A stretch of DNA of 8,030 nucleotides from an uncultured Ruminococcus sp. (GTDB lineage Bacteria; Bacillota; Clostridia; Oscillospirales; Ruminococcaceae): the NCBI GenBank assembly GCA_945835085.1, contig CAMAIG010000055.1:1-8030 (forward strand), in the 5' to 3' direction. How positions within the stretch are numbered: position 1 is the first letter of the stretch; each line of letters begins with the position of its first letter. The notes beneath the pieces are model-generated. The model worked only from the letters and a program-made list of their open reading frames with translations, ran no database searches and had not been told where the DNA came from. The position numbers were made by a program, and so were the translations under genes. Below, piece by piece: positions 1-6,325 of the stretch.

Positions 1-1
1 G

Positions 2-7
2 AAGGAG
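2..7 (+). promoter_or_regulatory. Ribosome binding site of the yebC-like gene
   Basis: AAGGAG lies nine bases before the ATG at 17. This is a strong Shine-Dalgarno match and supports that start. The promoter lies upstream of the window, so transcriptional control cannot be seen. Confidence 0.85.
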
Positions 8-16
8 ATATTTACT

Positions 17-760
17 ATGTCAGGACATTCCAAATGGAACAATATCAAGAGAAAAAAGGAAGCAACAGACGGCGCTAAGGCTAAGATCTTTACAAAGATA
101 GGCAGAGAGATAGCAGTTTGCGTTAAGGAAGGCGGCGGCGACCCCAACAACAACTCCAAGCTCCGTGATCTTATCGCAAAGGCTAAGTCCAACAACGTTC
201 CCAACGATAATATCGAGAGAATTATCAAGAAGGCTATGGGCGACGGTGACAAGACTAACTATGAGTCCAACGTTTACGAGGGCTACGGTCCCAACGGCGT
301 TGCTGTGATCGTTGAAACCCTTACCGACAACAAGAACCGTACAGCAGGTGATATCCGTCACTATTTCGATAAGTTCGGCGGCAATCTGGGTACTACAGGC
401 TGCGTTTCCTTCATGTTCAGCGAAAAGGGCATTGTTATCATTGAGAACACAGGTCTTGACGAGGACAAGGTCATGGAGGATATCTTTGACTGCGGCGCTT
501 CCGATTTCACAATGGACGAGGACGAGATCGAGATCGAAACAGAGCCTAACGAGGTGGGCGCTGTAAGAGAGGCGCTTACCGCAAAGGGCTATAACGTTAT
601 TTCCGCTGAGGCTATGCAGATACCTTCCACATACACAACTCTTACAGATGAGGAGTCCATTAAGAAGATGAACCTCCTCCTTGAACACCTTGAGGACAAC
701 GACGACGTTCAGAACGTATACCACAACTGGGATATGCCCGAAGAAGAGGACGAGGACTGA
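17..760 (+). CDS. yebC: YebC/PmpR/TACO1 family translation-associated or regulatory protein
   Basis: This 247-residue protein has the usual length of the YebC family. It opens with the family signature MSGHSKWNNIKRKK, followed by a basic helical N-terminal domain (about residues 1-75). The two alpha/beta domains carry the conserved stretch YEGYGPNGVAVIVETLTDNKNRT (near residues 88-110, interrupted here only by naming) and FGGNLGTTGCVSFMF (near 119-133). The C-terminus is very acidic (EEEDED). The protein is cytosolic. Members were first described as DNA-binding regulators (PmpR). More recent work on bacterial and mitochondrial members (TACO1) links the family to helping ribosomes through difficult, often proline-rich, sequences. 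Which role applies here cannot be read from sequence. Codon choice is strongly biased (AAC for Asn, AAG for Lys), which suggests high expression. The next gene starts about 40 bases downstream with no terminator between. Confidence 0.95.
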   Translation: MSGHSKWNNIKRKKEATDGAKAKIFTKIGREIAVCVKEGGGDPNNNSKLRDLIAKAKSNNVPNDNIERIIKKAMGDGDKTNYESNVYEGYGPNGVAVIVETLTDNKNRTAGDIRHYFDKFGGNLGTTGCVSFMFSEKGIVIIENTGLDEDKVMEDIFDCGASDFTMDEDEIEIETEPNEVGAVREALTAKGYNVISAEAMQIPSTYTTLTDEESIKKMNLLLEHLEDNDDVQNVYHNWDMPEEEDED

Positions 761-787
761 TACCTTATTAATTTAGATTTATTGTTC

Positions 788-792
788 GGAGG
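788..792 (+). promoter_or_regulatory. Ribosome binding site of the MetRS-like gene (start ambiguous)
   Basis: GGAGG sits 5 bases before a TTG at 798 and 11 bases before an in-frame ATG at 804. Five is short and eleven is long, so the site does not settle the start. The ATG is preferred because of codon strength. The two starts differ by only two residues. Confidence 0.7.
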
Positions 793-803
793 CGCTTTTG
801 GTC

Positions 804-2828
804 ATGGCTGATAAAAATGAAAATATGTATAAAAAGAAAAATGCCGTCAGCAGGGATAACCGTCCCGTTTTCCCGAAAAGAGCGGTGATTACAGGCGGTA
901 TGCCCTATGGCAATAAGACTCTGCATTTCGGTCATGTGGGCGGAGTGTTCGTATTTGCCGATGTTTATGCCCGTTTTCTGAGAGATAGGATAGGCAAGGA
1001 AAATGTTATCTTCGTGTCGGGTACAGACTGCTATGGCTCTCCCATTGCGGAGGGATACCGCAAGGCCTGTGAGGAACAGGGCTTTGAGGGTGATATCCGT
1101 GACTATGTAAAACGCAATCACGACGCTCAGAAGAAAACTCTTGATGATTATGATATCAGTCTTGATCTTTTCGGTGCATCGGGTCTTGGGGAAACCGCTG
1201 AGTGGCACAACAAGGTTTCCAACGAATTTATCAGCAAGCTTTACAAAATGGGGCACCTCAGAAAAATATCCACTGCACAGTTCTATGATGAAAAGGCGGG
1301 AATGTTCCTCAACGGCAGACAGGTCGTTGGAAAATGCCCCGTTCAGGGCTGTCAGTCGGAAAAGGGCTATGCCGACGAATGCGATCTCGGTCATCAGTAT
1401 ATGCCCGTTAACCTTATCGACCCTAAGAGTACCCTTACCGGTGAAACGCCCGTTATGCGTGACGTTGTAAACTGGTATTTCAGACTTCCCGATTTCAATG
1501 AGCATCTGAAAAATATGGTAAGCGACATGGAAGCACAGGACAATGTGCGCCCTGTTGTTACAAAGACTATCAAGGAATTCCTGGAGCCTCCCGTTATCTA
1601 TATAATGAACGACTATATGGACGTTTACAAGGAGCTTGCGCCGCAGATGGCGGAACATCAGCTTATCGAAGAACCTAAGAAAACCTCCTTTACTATCGTG
1701 TTCAAGGAGCTTTCCGAGAGAGATGAGGCTTGTAAGCTATTGAATGAGCGCCATGTCCGTTTCCGTGAGGGTAAGACTCTTGTTCCTTTCAGACTTACGG
1801 GAAATATCGAGTGGGGCGTGCCCGCACCCGAGCTGGAGGACGAGAAGGGACTTACCGTCTGGGTATGGCCCGAGTCGCTTTGGGCACCTATCTCATTTAC
1901 CGTGGCATACCTTGCAGCTCAGGGCAGGGACACCGAGGAATGGCGTGATTTCTGGTGCGATCCCGATGCGCAGGTGTATCAGTTTATCGGACAGGATAAC
2001 ATCTATTTCTACGGCATTGCCGAAACAGCAATGTGGATGGCTTTCCGCAGCGAGAATATCAGTGATATCGACTGCAAGCCCGAAAAGGGACAGCTTACAA
2101 TGCCTGTTCTTGTTGCAAATCACCACATTCTTTTCCTTGATAAGAAGGCTTCTTCAAGCGGCTCCGTAAAGCCTCCCATGGCGGCTGAGCTTCTTGACTA
2201 CTATACCGCAGAGCAGCTGAGAATGCACTGGCTGGGTCTGGGTCTGGGAATGCGAAGTGTAAGCTTCCAGCCAAAGCCTCTCAACCCCTTGGCAAAGGAG
2301 GACGAGAGCGATCCCGTTACAAAGGAAGGCTTCCTGCTTTCAAATGTGTTCAACCGCATTATCCGCACCTGCTTCTACGATGTTCAGAAGTATTATGACA
2401 GCGTAATGCCCGTGGGTGCAGTTTCCGAGGATATCCTTGCGGAATCCGAAAAGGCTGTACTTGAATATGAGCGCTTTATGTATAAGACCGAGTTCCATCA
2501 GGTAACATATGTGCTTGACTCCTATATCAGAAAGGCAAGCAAATATATGGCAAAGGCAAAGGGCGAGGCAGACAAGTCCGAGGACGACGCTCTTCGCAGA
2601 CAGTATCTCATTGATACCTTCCACATGATAAAGACTGCCGCAGTTCTTCTTCATCCCCTTGCACCCCGCGGCACAGAGATGGTCAGGGAGTATCTGGGCG
2701 CAGATGAAAAGCTCTGGAGCTGGGACAATATCTTTGCAACACTTGAGGAGATAATGGGCGAGGGCTGCAAGCTTAAATTCCTTGAGCCTAAGGTGGATTT
2801 CTTCACCCGTCACCCATCTCAGTACTGA
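804..2828 (+). CDS. Methionyl-tRNA synthetase-like class I tRNA ligase with altered catalytic motifs
   Basis: The 674-residue protein (counting from the ATG) aligns along its length with MetRS. It has the class I HFGH motif (residues 41-44) after MPYGNKTL, and SGTDCYGSPI (D75 matches the conserved Asp). A zinc-knuckle region has C178, C183, C193 and H197, followed by LIDPKSTLTGETPVMRD. WGVPAPE (about 337-343), FIGQDNIYFYG (about 394-404) and a helical anticodon-binding domain (about 480-660) complete the match. There is no C-terminal Trbp111-like domain. MetRS charges tRNA-Met in the cytosol. Odd points, by eye alignment to E. coli MetRS: KMSKS reads KASSS (448-452); the Arg233 position is Gly333; Tyr260 and His301 positions are Trp360 and Tyr403; the anticodon Trp461 is not found; and about 65 residues are inserted near 260-328. 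MetRS ancestry is certain, but methionine specificity is not. I give no symbol because it could be a MetRS paralogue rather than the housekeeping enzyme. It ends with tandem stops (TGA TAA). Confidence 0.85.
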   Translation: MADKNENMYKKKNAVSRDNRPVFPKRAVITGGMPYGNKTLHFGHVGGVFVFADVYARFLRDRIGKENVIFVSGTDCYGSPIAEGYRKACEEQGFEGDIRDYVKRNHDAQKKTLDDYDISLDLFGASGLGETAEWHNKVSNEFISKLYKMGHLRKISTAQFYDEKAGMFLNGRQVVGKCPVQGCQSEKGYADECDLGHQYMPVNLIDPKSTLTGETPVMRDVVNWYFRLPDFNEHLKNMVSDMEAQDNVRPVVTKTIKEFLEPPVIYIMNDYMDVYKELAPQMAEHQLIEEPKKTSFTIVFKELSERDEACKLLNERHVRFREGKTLVPFRLTGNIEWGVPAPELEDEKGLTVWVWPESLWAPISFTVAYLAAQGRDTEEWRDFWCDPDAQVYQFIGQDNIYFYGIAETAMWMAFRSENISDIDCKPEKGQLTMPVLVANHHILFLDKKASSSGSVKPPMAAELLDYYTAEQLRMHWLGLGLGMRSVSFQPKPLNPLAKEDESDPVTKEGFLLSNVFNRIIRTCFYDVQKYYDSVMPVGAVSEDILAESEKAVLEYERFMYKTEFHQVTYVLDSYIRKASKYMAKAKGEADKSEDDALRRQYLIDTFHMIKTAAVLLHPLAPRGTEMVREYLGADEKLWSWDNIFATLEEIMGEGCKLKFLEPKVDFFTRHPSQY

Positions 2829-2891
2829 TAAAAATACCTCTGAATGTAGATAAAGCACATTATTTGTCGATAAAATATTGATTAAAAGCAG

Positions 2892-2921
2892 TTGACTGTT
2901 TTTGAGGAGATGTAATATAAT
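2892..2921 (+). promoter_or_regulatory. Sigma-A promoter for the von Willebrand A membrane protein
   Basis: TTGACT (2892-2897) and a perfect TATAAT (2916-2921) are separated by 18 bases, close to the vegetative consensus. Transcription should start near 2928, leaving a leader of about 28 bases before the ATG at 2956. This placement rules out the in-frame TTG at 2902 as a start, because it would lie upstream of the transcript. Confidence 0.75.
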
Positions 2922-2938
2922 TTACTTATTACATCTCC
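2906..2938. promoter_or_regulatory. Candidate operator: perfect 12-bp inverted repeat over the -10 box
   Basis: GGAGATGTAATA (2906-2917) is repeated exactly in inverse at 2927-2938 with a 9-base spacer. The arm centres are 21 bp apart, two helical turns, so a dimer could contact both on one face of the DNA. The repeat covers the -10 box and the expected transcript start, which fits a repressor site. No T-tract follows, so it is not a terminator for the upstream gene. The regulator that would bind is unknown. Confidence 0.6.
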
Positions 2939-2955
2939 CAAACTATTGTATAGAT

Positions 2956-5900
2956 ATGGAAGTGAAAACAAGGTTGAGCAGCAAAAAGAAGAAAAACGGC
3001 ACAAAATCCGGCGGGGCAGCTAATAAATCAGCGAAGCCCACTGCCGAAAAAATAAAGGAAACGGAGAAAAAAGCCCCTGAGGTCATTGACGAAAAGGATA
3101 TTCCTGTTCAGAGCCTGAGTGAAATGCTTGCCTTTGCACAGGAAGCGGAGGAAATGCAGGATGCTCCCGAGCAGGAAACACCAAAGCCTGTTGAAATAAA
3201 GATAGAAGCCCCAAAGCAGGAGAAACCCAAGCCTGTCGAGGAAAAGAAGGAAGCCCCCAAGCAGGAAAATTCTAAGCCTGTCGAGGAAAAGAAGGAAGCA
3301 CCCAAGCAGGAAGCACCAAAGCCTGTTGAGGAAAAAAAGGAAGCTCCAAAGCAGGAAACACCAAAGCCTGCCGAAGAAAAGAAGGAAGCTCCCAAGCCCG
3401 AGTACAGATCCGAAACGGGAATGCCCCTTACAGAGGAGCAGGTAAAAAAACAGGCGGCTGCCGAGGACGCTCTTGACAGAGATCTTGCGGCTGCACGGAA
3501 AAAGAAGCTTCAGGAAGAAACCTATCTCAAAAAGCAGCGTGAACAGGAAAGAAAGCTGGAGGCAGAACGTCTTGAACAGGCTGAAAGGGTAAGACAGCGC
3601 CACGAAAATGCTGCGGAGGCTGCAAAGAAGATGGCTGAGCAGAAGGCTGCCCGTGAAAAGGCTGCCGCTGCGCTGGAAGCATCTCAGAAGAACGCTGCTG
3701 CAAGAGCAAAGGCTTCTGTGCCAAGCAATGCGGTCCAGAAATATCACAACAGGCAGCTCTTATCCATGGAAGCGGCAAGGACGTTGGTGGTGCTCCTTGT
3801 GATCGTGGGATTATCATACATAGGCGCTCATGTCTATGTGAATTCTCTCAGTGAGGGGATTTACGAGGAGCTTGAAGCAAAGCTTCTTGCTCAGAGCAAG
3901 GTCGTAAGTGATTCAAGTCTGGAATACCATATGCCCGATTCAAGCCCCTTAAGCTCAGAGCTTAAAAGTCAGTATTTCCTTGATGAAGGGCTTCCCGACA
4001 GCGACCTTGACGGACTTTCTGATTATTACGAGATAAATATCTCGGGAACAAAGCCCCGCAATCCCGACACCGATGATGACACCGTTTTGGACGGTGCGGA
4101 GGTGAGAGCAGGTCTTGACCCCCTTAATCCCTCCAGCGACGGCGAAAATCCCGACGGCACTCTTATCCGTGACATGGTGCTTGCGGATAAAAATGTCAGC
4201 GCAAAAATAAGAGGTGCAATGAGGACGGCATACACCGTTCTGTCAAAGGTGGATAACAACAGTATCCAGGGAACTCCCGGAATTATCGGCAGTGCCTATG
4301 AATTCTATTCAGCAAAGCCCTTTGATGACTGTGAGCTTATCTTTACATATACGGACGAGCAGCTTGCAAAGAATAATACCCCCGAAGGCGCTCTGTGCGT
4401 ATTCAGATTTGATCCCGACAAGCTTGTTTTTGAAAGAGTTGCCAGCGAATTTAACGGCACAAACAAAACCGTGTCCACCCACATCGACTCAAACGGCATC
4501 TATGCTCTTTGCGACACTTCAATTGTTATGCAGAAGCACGATGTGAACATTTTCTTCCTCATTGATAACTCAGGCTCCATGTATCCCGAGGAGCTTTGTG
4601 CAAATTCCGAGGAAAACGACGTTGAGTTCAAGCGCCTTGATTTTGCGGTAAATCTTATGGATATGATCGGTACAAGTGCGAAATACGGTGCAGGCGAATT
4701 CTCGGGAAATTACACCAACATCATTTCGATCACCGATGATTACAACAACGTAAAGCAGAAGATCTCAGATATCAGAAACAAAAAGCAGACCTTCTCAGGC
4801 ACCGAGATAGCAGGAGCTATCACTGCTGCCGTAAGCGAATTTAAGAGTGCAGGCAGAAATGACAAGAAATATCTTGTGCTGCTTACCGACGGTATGCCTT
4901 CAAATTATAACGAAGCAAGGGAAAGAGCTGCTATCGAAGCTGCAAAGGCTGCAAATATAACAATTTTCACCATCGGTCTTGGAAAGTATATTGATACCGA
5001 TTATCTCTCAAACATTGCACAGGAAACAAACGGTCAGTTCTTCCAGGCGACCAATGCTGACGCTCTTGAAAATATCTACGGCAAGATCAGGGATTTCATG
5101 TCCTATAACCAGATCGTCATTGACGAAACAAGCGGCGAAAAGGGCTATATTATTGCTGATTCGGGCTTTAATGTTCAGCGTGACGGTATCGGCTACAGCA
5201 ATTTCCGTACAGATTTTGCTCCAAACGGCGCTGATGTGGGTATTGCGGGACTTATCCGTGAATACTACACAGGTGAAATGAATCCGAAGGAGGATGAATT
5301 TACCACCGACAGCGGCGAAAGCATTCCCGGATATGATATCAGCAGAGTTGAAGCCTTCCTTGACGAAAAGGTTGACCTGAAAAATATTGAGATATCCGCC
5401 CTTAATTCATATCAGAGCTTCCTCTCCATAAAGGATAAATGGAATTACCGCAGCATTGACGGCGGCGTTCTCCATTTCACCGAAAGCACCCGTGATTTCA
5501 TTGACAATGCAGGGCTAAAAACCTTTATCAGCCAATATGAGTTCAAGGCACCCGAGGAAAGCGCATTTGTTAAATTCCTCAGGGCAATAACCTTCAAGCC
5601 CCTTAAAGATTTCACAAGCTATGAATGTGTTCTTGTGGACAGCTCAGGCTTTACGGGGGACGATGCGGCTGTAATGAGCATGATAAAATGGTACAACGGC
5701 GTTGTTCACTGCAGCAGCAAGAGCAGGGTATATGACTTCGGCTATGACGGCGACGAGGCATTTGAGGTGCTTCTCGATGAGCTTACAACAGGCTCTCCCG
5801 CTGTAATTGCTGTGGGTGGCTCGGCAATGAATGCAGTAAGGGTTGCAAGAGATGTTCATGACCCGGACAAGTTCATTCTTGACGCATATGACTGCAATTC

Positions 5901-6036
5901 CCCCGAAAGAAACACAAGGATAACTATTCGCCGCACACCCATTTACGATGATCCTGCACAGATAAAATATCAGTATTCCGCTTCTATCGGAACACAGACA
6001 ATGCCCCTAAGGATCATTGTTCCTATTGATGAATAA
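2956..6036 (+). CDS. Single-pass membrane protein with Lys/Glu/Pro repeats, TSP3-like calcium motif and von Willebrand A domain
   Basis: The protein is 1026 residues from the ATG at 2956, which was chosen because the promoter overlaps the longer TTG frame. The Shine-Dalgarno match is weak, so the start is moderately sure. Domains in order: a basic Ser/Lys-rich start; five 15-residue EAPKQE/KPVEEKK repeats (73-147); a highly charged, probably helical or coiled-coil stretch (about 159-253); one transmembrane helix (about 276-295); calcium-binding thrombospondin-3-like acidic motifs (D348/D350/D352/D356/E359 and D371-D375/D379/E382); and a von Willebrand A domain (about 530-715) with a full MIDAS (D537-x-S539-x-S541, T616, D645). 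About 300 residues of unassigned sequence follow. With no signal peptide and Lys/Arg on the N-terminal side, the N-terminus should be inside and the VWA domain outside. VWA domains with an intact MIDAS usually bind partner proteins through a metal ion. No neighbour explains its job; adhesion or envelope assembly is a guess. It appears monocistronic. Confidence 0.85.
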   Translation: MEVKTRLSSKKKKNGTKSGGAANKSAKPTAEKIKETEKKAPEVIDEKDIPVQSLSEMLAFAQEAEEMQDAPEQETPKPVEIKIEAPKQEKPKPVEEKKEAPKQENSKPVEEKKEAPKQEAPKPVEEKKEAPKQETPKPAEEKKEAPKPEYRSETGMPLTEEQVKKQAAAEDALDRDLAAARKKKLQEETYLKKQREQERKLEAERLEQAERVRQRHENAAEAAKKMAEQKAAREKAAAALEASQKNAAARAKASVPSNAVQKYHNRQLLSMEAARTLVVLLVIVGLSYIGAHVYVNSLSEGIYEELEAKLLAQSKVVSDSSLEYHMPDSSPLSSELKSQYFLDEGLPDSDLDGLSDYYEINISGTKPRNPDTDDDTVLDGAEVRAGLDPLNPSSDGENPDGTLIRDMVLADKNVSAKIRGAMRTAYTVLSKVDNNSIQGTPGIIGSAYEFYSAKPFDDCELIFTYTDEQLAKNNTPEGALCVFRFDPDKLVFERVASEFNGTNKTVSTHIDSNGIYALCDTSIVMQKHDVNIFFLIDNSGSMYPEELCANSEENDVEFKRLDFAVNLMDMIGTSAKYGAGEFSGNYTNIISITDDYNNVKQKISDIRNKKQTFSGTEIAGAITAAVSEFKSAGRNDKKYLVLLTDGMPSNYNEARERAAIEAAKAANITIFTIGLGKYIDTDYLSNIAQETNGQFFQATNADALENIYGKIRDFMSYNQIVIDETSGEKGYIIADSGFNVQRDGIGYSNFRTDFAPNGADVGIAGLIREYYTGEMNPKEDEFTTDSGESIPGYDISRVEAFLDEKVDLKNIEISALNSYQSFLSIKDKWNYRSIDGGVLHFTESTRDFIDNAGLKTFISQYEFKAPEESAFVKFLRAITFKPLKDFTSYECVLVDSSGFTGDDAAVMSMIKWYNGVVHCSSKSRVYDFGYDGDEAFEVLLDELTTGSPAVIAVGGSAMNAVRVARDVHDPDKFILDAYDCNSPERNTRITIRRTPIYDDPAQIKYQYSASIGTQTMPLRIIVPIDE
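3172..3396 (+). repeat. Five tandem 45-bp repeats coding for a 15-residue Lys/Glu/Pro unit
   Basis: Five consecutive in-frame units begin at 3172, 3217, 3262, 3307 and 3352. The consensus peptide is QETPKPVEEKKEAPK. The first unit is the most diverged (VEIKIEAPK). Units 2 and 3 share a run of about 26 identical bases, which suggests a fairly recent duplication. The peptide is hydrophilic and probably extended. It lies in the predicted cytoplasmic part of the membrane protein and may act as a spacer or a binding tail. Confidence 0.9.
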
Positions 6037-6042
6037 ATTTTT

Positions 6043-6076
6043 CTGCCCTCATTGGAATTATTTCCGATGAGGGCAG
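6043..6076 (+). repeat. Strong hairpin just after the VWA gene (copy 1 of a repeated stem-loop)
   Basis: A 15-bp stem (6043-6057 with 6062-6076) closes a 4-base loop, beginning seven bases after the stop codon. The only non-Watson-Crick pair is T6053 with G6066. It is a U-G wobble in + strand RNA but a mismatch in − strand RNA, so it reads as a + strand RNA structure. No T-tract follows it, so as an intrinsic terminator it is incomplete. It may protect the 3' end of the messenger. Confidence 0.75.
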
Positions 6077-6135
6077 CGAGCCGCTGCAGCCAACTCGTTG
6101 GTGAGATAGCAATAAAAAATATATTTTGTGGCTCG
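6077..6135 (+). other. Possible small structured RNA segment between the two hairpins
   Basis: CGAGCC (6077-6082) can pair with GGCTCG (6130-6135), enclosing a short CCAA-CTCG-TTGG hairpin (6090-6101). An alternative GCAGC/GCTGC hairpin (6073-6077 with 6083-6087) would compete with copy 1 of the repeated stem-loop. No open reading frame longer than about ten codons lies in this gap. The stems are short and could occur by chance. No known riboswitch or RNA family was recognised. Confidence 0.25.
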
Positions 6136-6207
6136 GTAACTGTCGTATTGAAGCCATTTCCTAAAGAATAAATGTTTGTTCTGAAATTAAAGCAGTTTTT
6201 TTAGTCC

Positions 6208-6245
6208 GACCTCATTGGAATTTTTTCCGATGAGGTCATTTTTTT
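6208..6245 (+). terminator. Rho-independent terminator (copy 2 of the repeated stem-loop)
   Basis: A 13-bp stem (6208-6220 with 6225-6237) with a TTTT loop is followed by A and seven T residues (6239-6245). Its central 26 bases match the hairpin at 6047-6072 at 25 of 26 positions, including the same U-G wobble. It should end transcription from the VWA gene and insulate the downstream operon. Confidence 0.88.
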
Positions 6246-6255
6246 CAAAAAGCTA

Positions 6256-6284
6256 TTGACAAGTGTGTATATGTATGATATACT
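6256..6284 (+). promoter_or_regulatory. Strong sigma-A promoter of the GntR/ABC operon
   Basis: TTGACA (6256-6261) and TATACT (6279-6284) are separated by 17 bases, with a TG (6276-6277) one base before the -10 box giving an extended -10. The transcript should start near 6291, about 35 bases before the GntR start codon. Confidence 0.85.
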
Positions 6285-6310
6285 GTGTATATCGTATATA
6301 TACAGTATAT
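6278..6310. promoter_or_regulatory. Probable GntR operator: 33-bp palindrome over the -10 box
   Basis: Two 15-base arms (6278-6292 and 6296-6310) are inverted repeats with 14 of 15 positions paired around a 3-base centre; the core is ACTGTGTATAT. A direct copy of GTGTATAT also lies at 6265-6272, inside the promoter spacer, 20 bp from the copy in the left arm. The palindrome covers the -10 box and start site. YtrA-type GntR repressors commonly bind such AT-rich palindromes in front of their own operon, so autorepression is likely. Confidence 0.7.
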
Positions 6311-6325
6311 ATCTCGAGGTGTAAA

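Noticed and set aside
20..724. Long open frame on the − strand opposite the yebC-like gene
   Set aside because: It mirrors the codon bias of the strongly conserved + strand gene and has no ribosome site or recognisable protein character.
761..803. T-box or S-box leader for the synthetase gene
   Set aside because: The gap is only about 40 bases and holds no such structure; any leader would have to be upstream of the window.
768..1658. Open frame of 296 codons on the − strand opposite the MetRS-like gene
   Set aside because: It lies wholly within conserved MetRS sequence in antisense; no start signal or family resemblance.
2829..2890. Terminator after the MetRS-like gene
   Set aside because: Only a weak AATGT/ACATT pairing without a T-tract is present; no supportable terminator was found.
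2902..2955. Upstream TTG start adding 18 residues to the VWA protein
   Set aside because: The TTG lies between the -35 and -10 boxes, so it would not be transcribed from this promoter.
3028..3747. Leu/Phe-rich open frame on the − strand opposite the repeat region
   Set aside because: Its apparent hydrophobicity is the complement of Lys/Glu codons in the + strand repeats and coiled region.
6263..6325. Upstream extension of the GntR frame
   Set aside because: It is made of promoter and operator sequence, and GAGGTG before 6326 marks the real start.
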